Assembly: GCA_036925085.1 (NCBI GenBank)
Contig: JAUPFP010000037.1
Coordinates: 2,166,451 to 2,230,450 of the forward strand
Reading direction: 5' to 3'
DNA length: 64,000 bases
From: Brachycybe producta
Lineage: Eukaryota > Arthropoda > Diplopoda > Playtdesmida > Andrognathidae
Each line of letters starts with the position of its first letter. The stretch's first letter is position 1. Below are positions 63,666 to 64,000 of this stretch, one piece after another. Made by a program: the position numbers and the translations under genes. The notes under the pieces are model-generated. The model had not been told where the DNA came from. It did not search any database and worked only from the letters and a program-made list of their open reading frames with translations.

Positions 63666-64000
63666 AGGGATGCTACATTCGAATCCTCAAATCTCGCGAA
63701 TCTTGACAAATATTTGAGATTCGAAAACCCGAATCTTTGCGCTTTATTCGTCTTTAGAATCTTTCGAATCCTAACCTAAAAAAATGTTAAAATTTTGGTA
63801 AAATTAGTTTTAACTCCATTGACGTCCAATAGAAAAGCGTTCACTAACAAAAAAACGGCGATTGCTGCAATTTCGGTGGAGGTACCCGGATCACCAATGT
63901 CATCACCTTGTGGTGACCCTGAGTGCCACACTTGTTTTTTTATTATTAATTATATAATTATATAATAATATAATTTATTATATATATAATATCCCAGGTC
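63666..64000. other. window end, possible truncated hAT left end
   Basis: TAGGGATGCTACATTCGAAT at about 63667, followed by repeated GAATC/GATTCG phrases, resembles the start and subterminal repeats of a hAT element. The right end is not visible. TATA-rich DNA fills the last 60 bp. Confidence 0.3.

Overview
This window is eukaryotic nuclear DNA: AT-rich, with short spliced exons, GT-AG introns often only 60-100 bp, AATAAA signals and many small DNA transposons. A tandem family of secreted GMC oxidoreductases, a prokineticin/astakine-like peptide, TATATAAAG core promoters, one TCAGTT-type initiator and interstitial TTAGG-like motifs all point to an arthropod. The species cannot be fixed from the sequence.

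Layout. (1) Positions 762-35176 (+) hold six tandem GMC oxidoreductase paralogs, here called A-F (A 762-3785, B 4762-7840, C 11433-15378, D 19146-21760, E 24782-29249, F 31877-35176). I rebuilt each one exon by exon. All share the same ten-intron, eleven-exon plan with intron phases 1,0,1,1,0,0,1,0,1,2, so they arose by whole-gene tandem duplication that carried promoter DNA along. B, C, and the catalytic residues of A and E, show divergence or decay. (2) Between E and F lies a seven-exon gene for a basic 184-residue protein that I do not recognise (29893-31076). (3) A KCNQ1-type voltage-gated potassium channel lies on the minus strand, 36922-41528, complete in 14 exons. (4) A secreted cysteine-rich prokineticin/astakine-like peptide lies on the minus strand, 44278-45224, in 4 exons. 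(5) A BTBD10/KCTD20-type BTB protein lies on the minus strand, 49346-52153, with a probable further 5' exon near 54257-54329. (6) From about 54400 to the end there is no convincing gene. This part is a nested field of inverted-repeat DNA elements and microsatellites.

Mobile DNA is a main theme. Three elements have exact 8-bp target duplications and hAT-like ends (9305-10463, 16604-17040, 55392-55979). There is a rearranged mariner remnant inside gene C, a possible LTR-element fragment inside gene E, a foldback family with roughly a dozen copies (18-64 kb), and several inverted-repeat elements in the last 10 kb, some inserted into each other.

The GMC enzymes are predicted to be secreted FAD oxidoreductases. 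Their sequence differences at catalytic positions suggest that some copies have changed chemistry or lost catalysis. The other four genes appear to be unrelated neighbours rather than a pathway.
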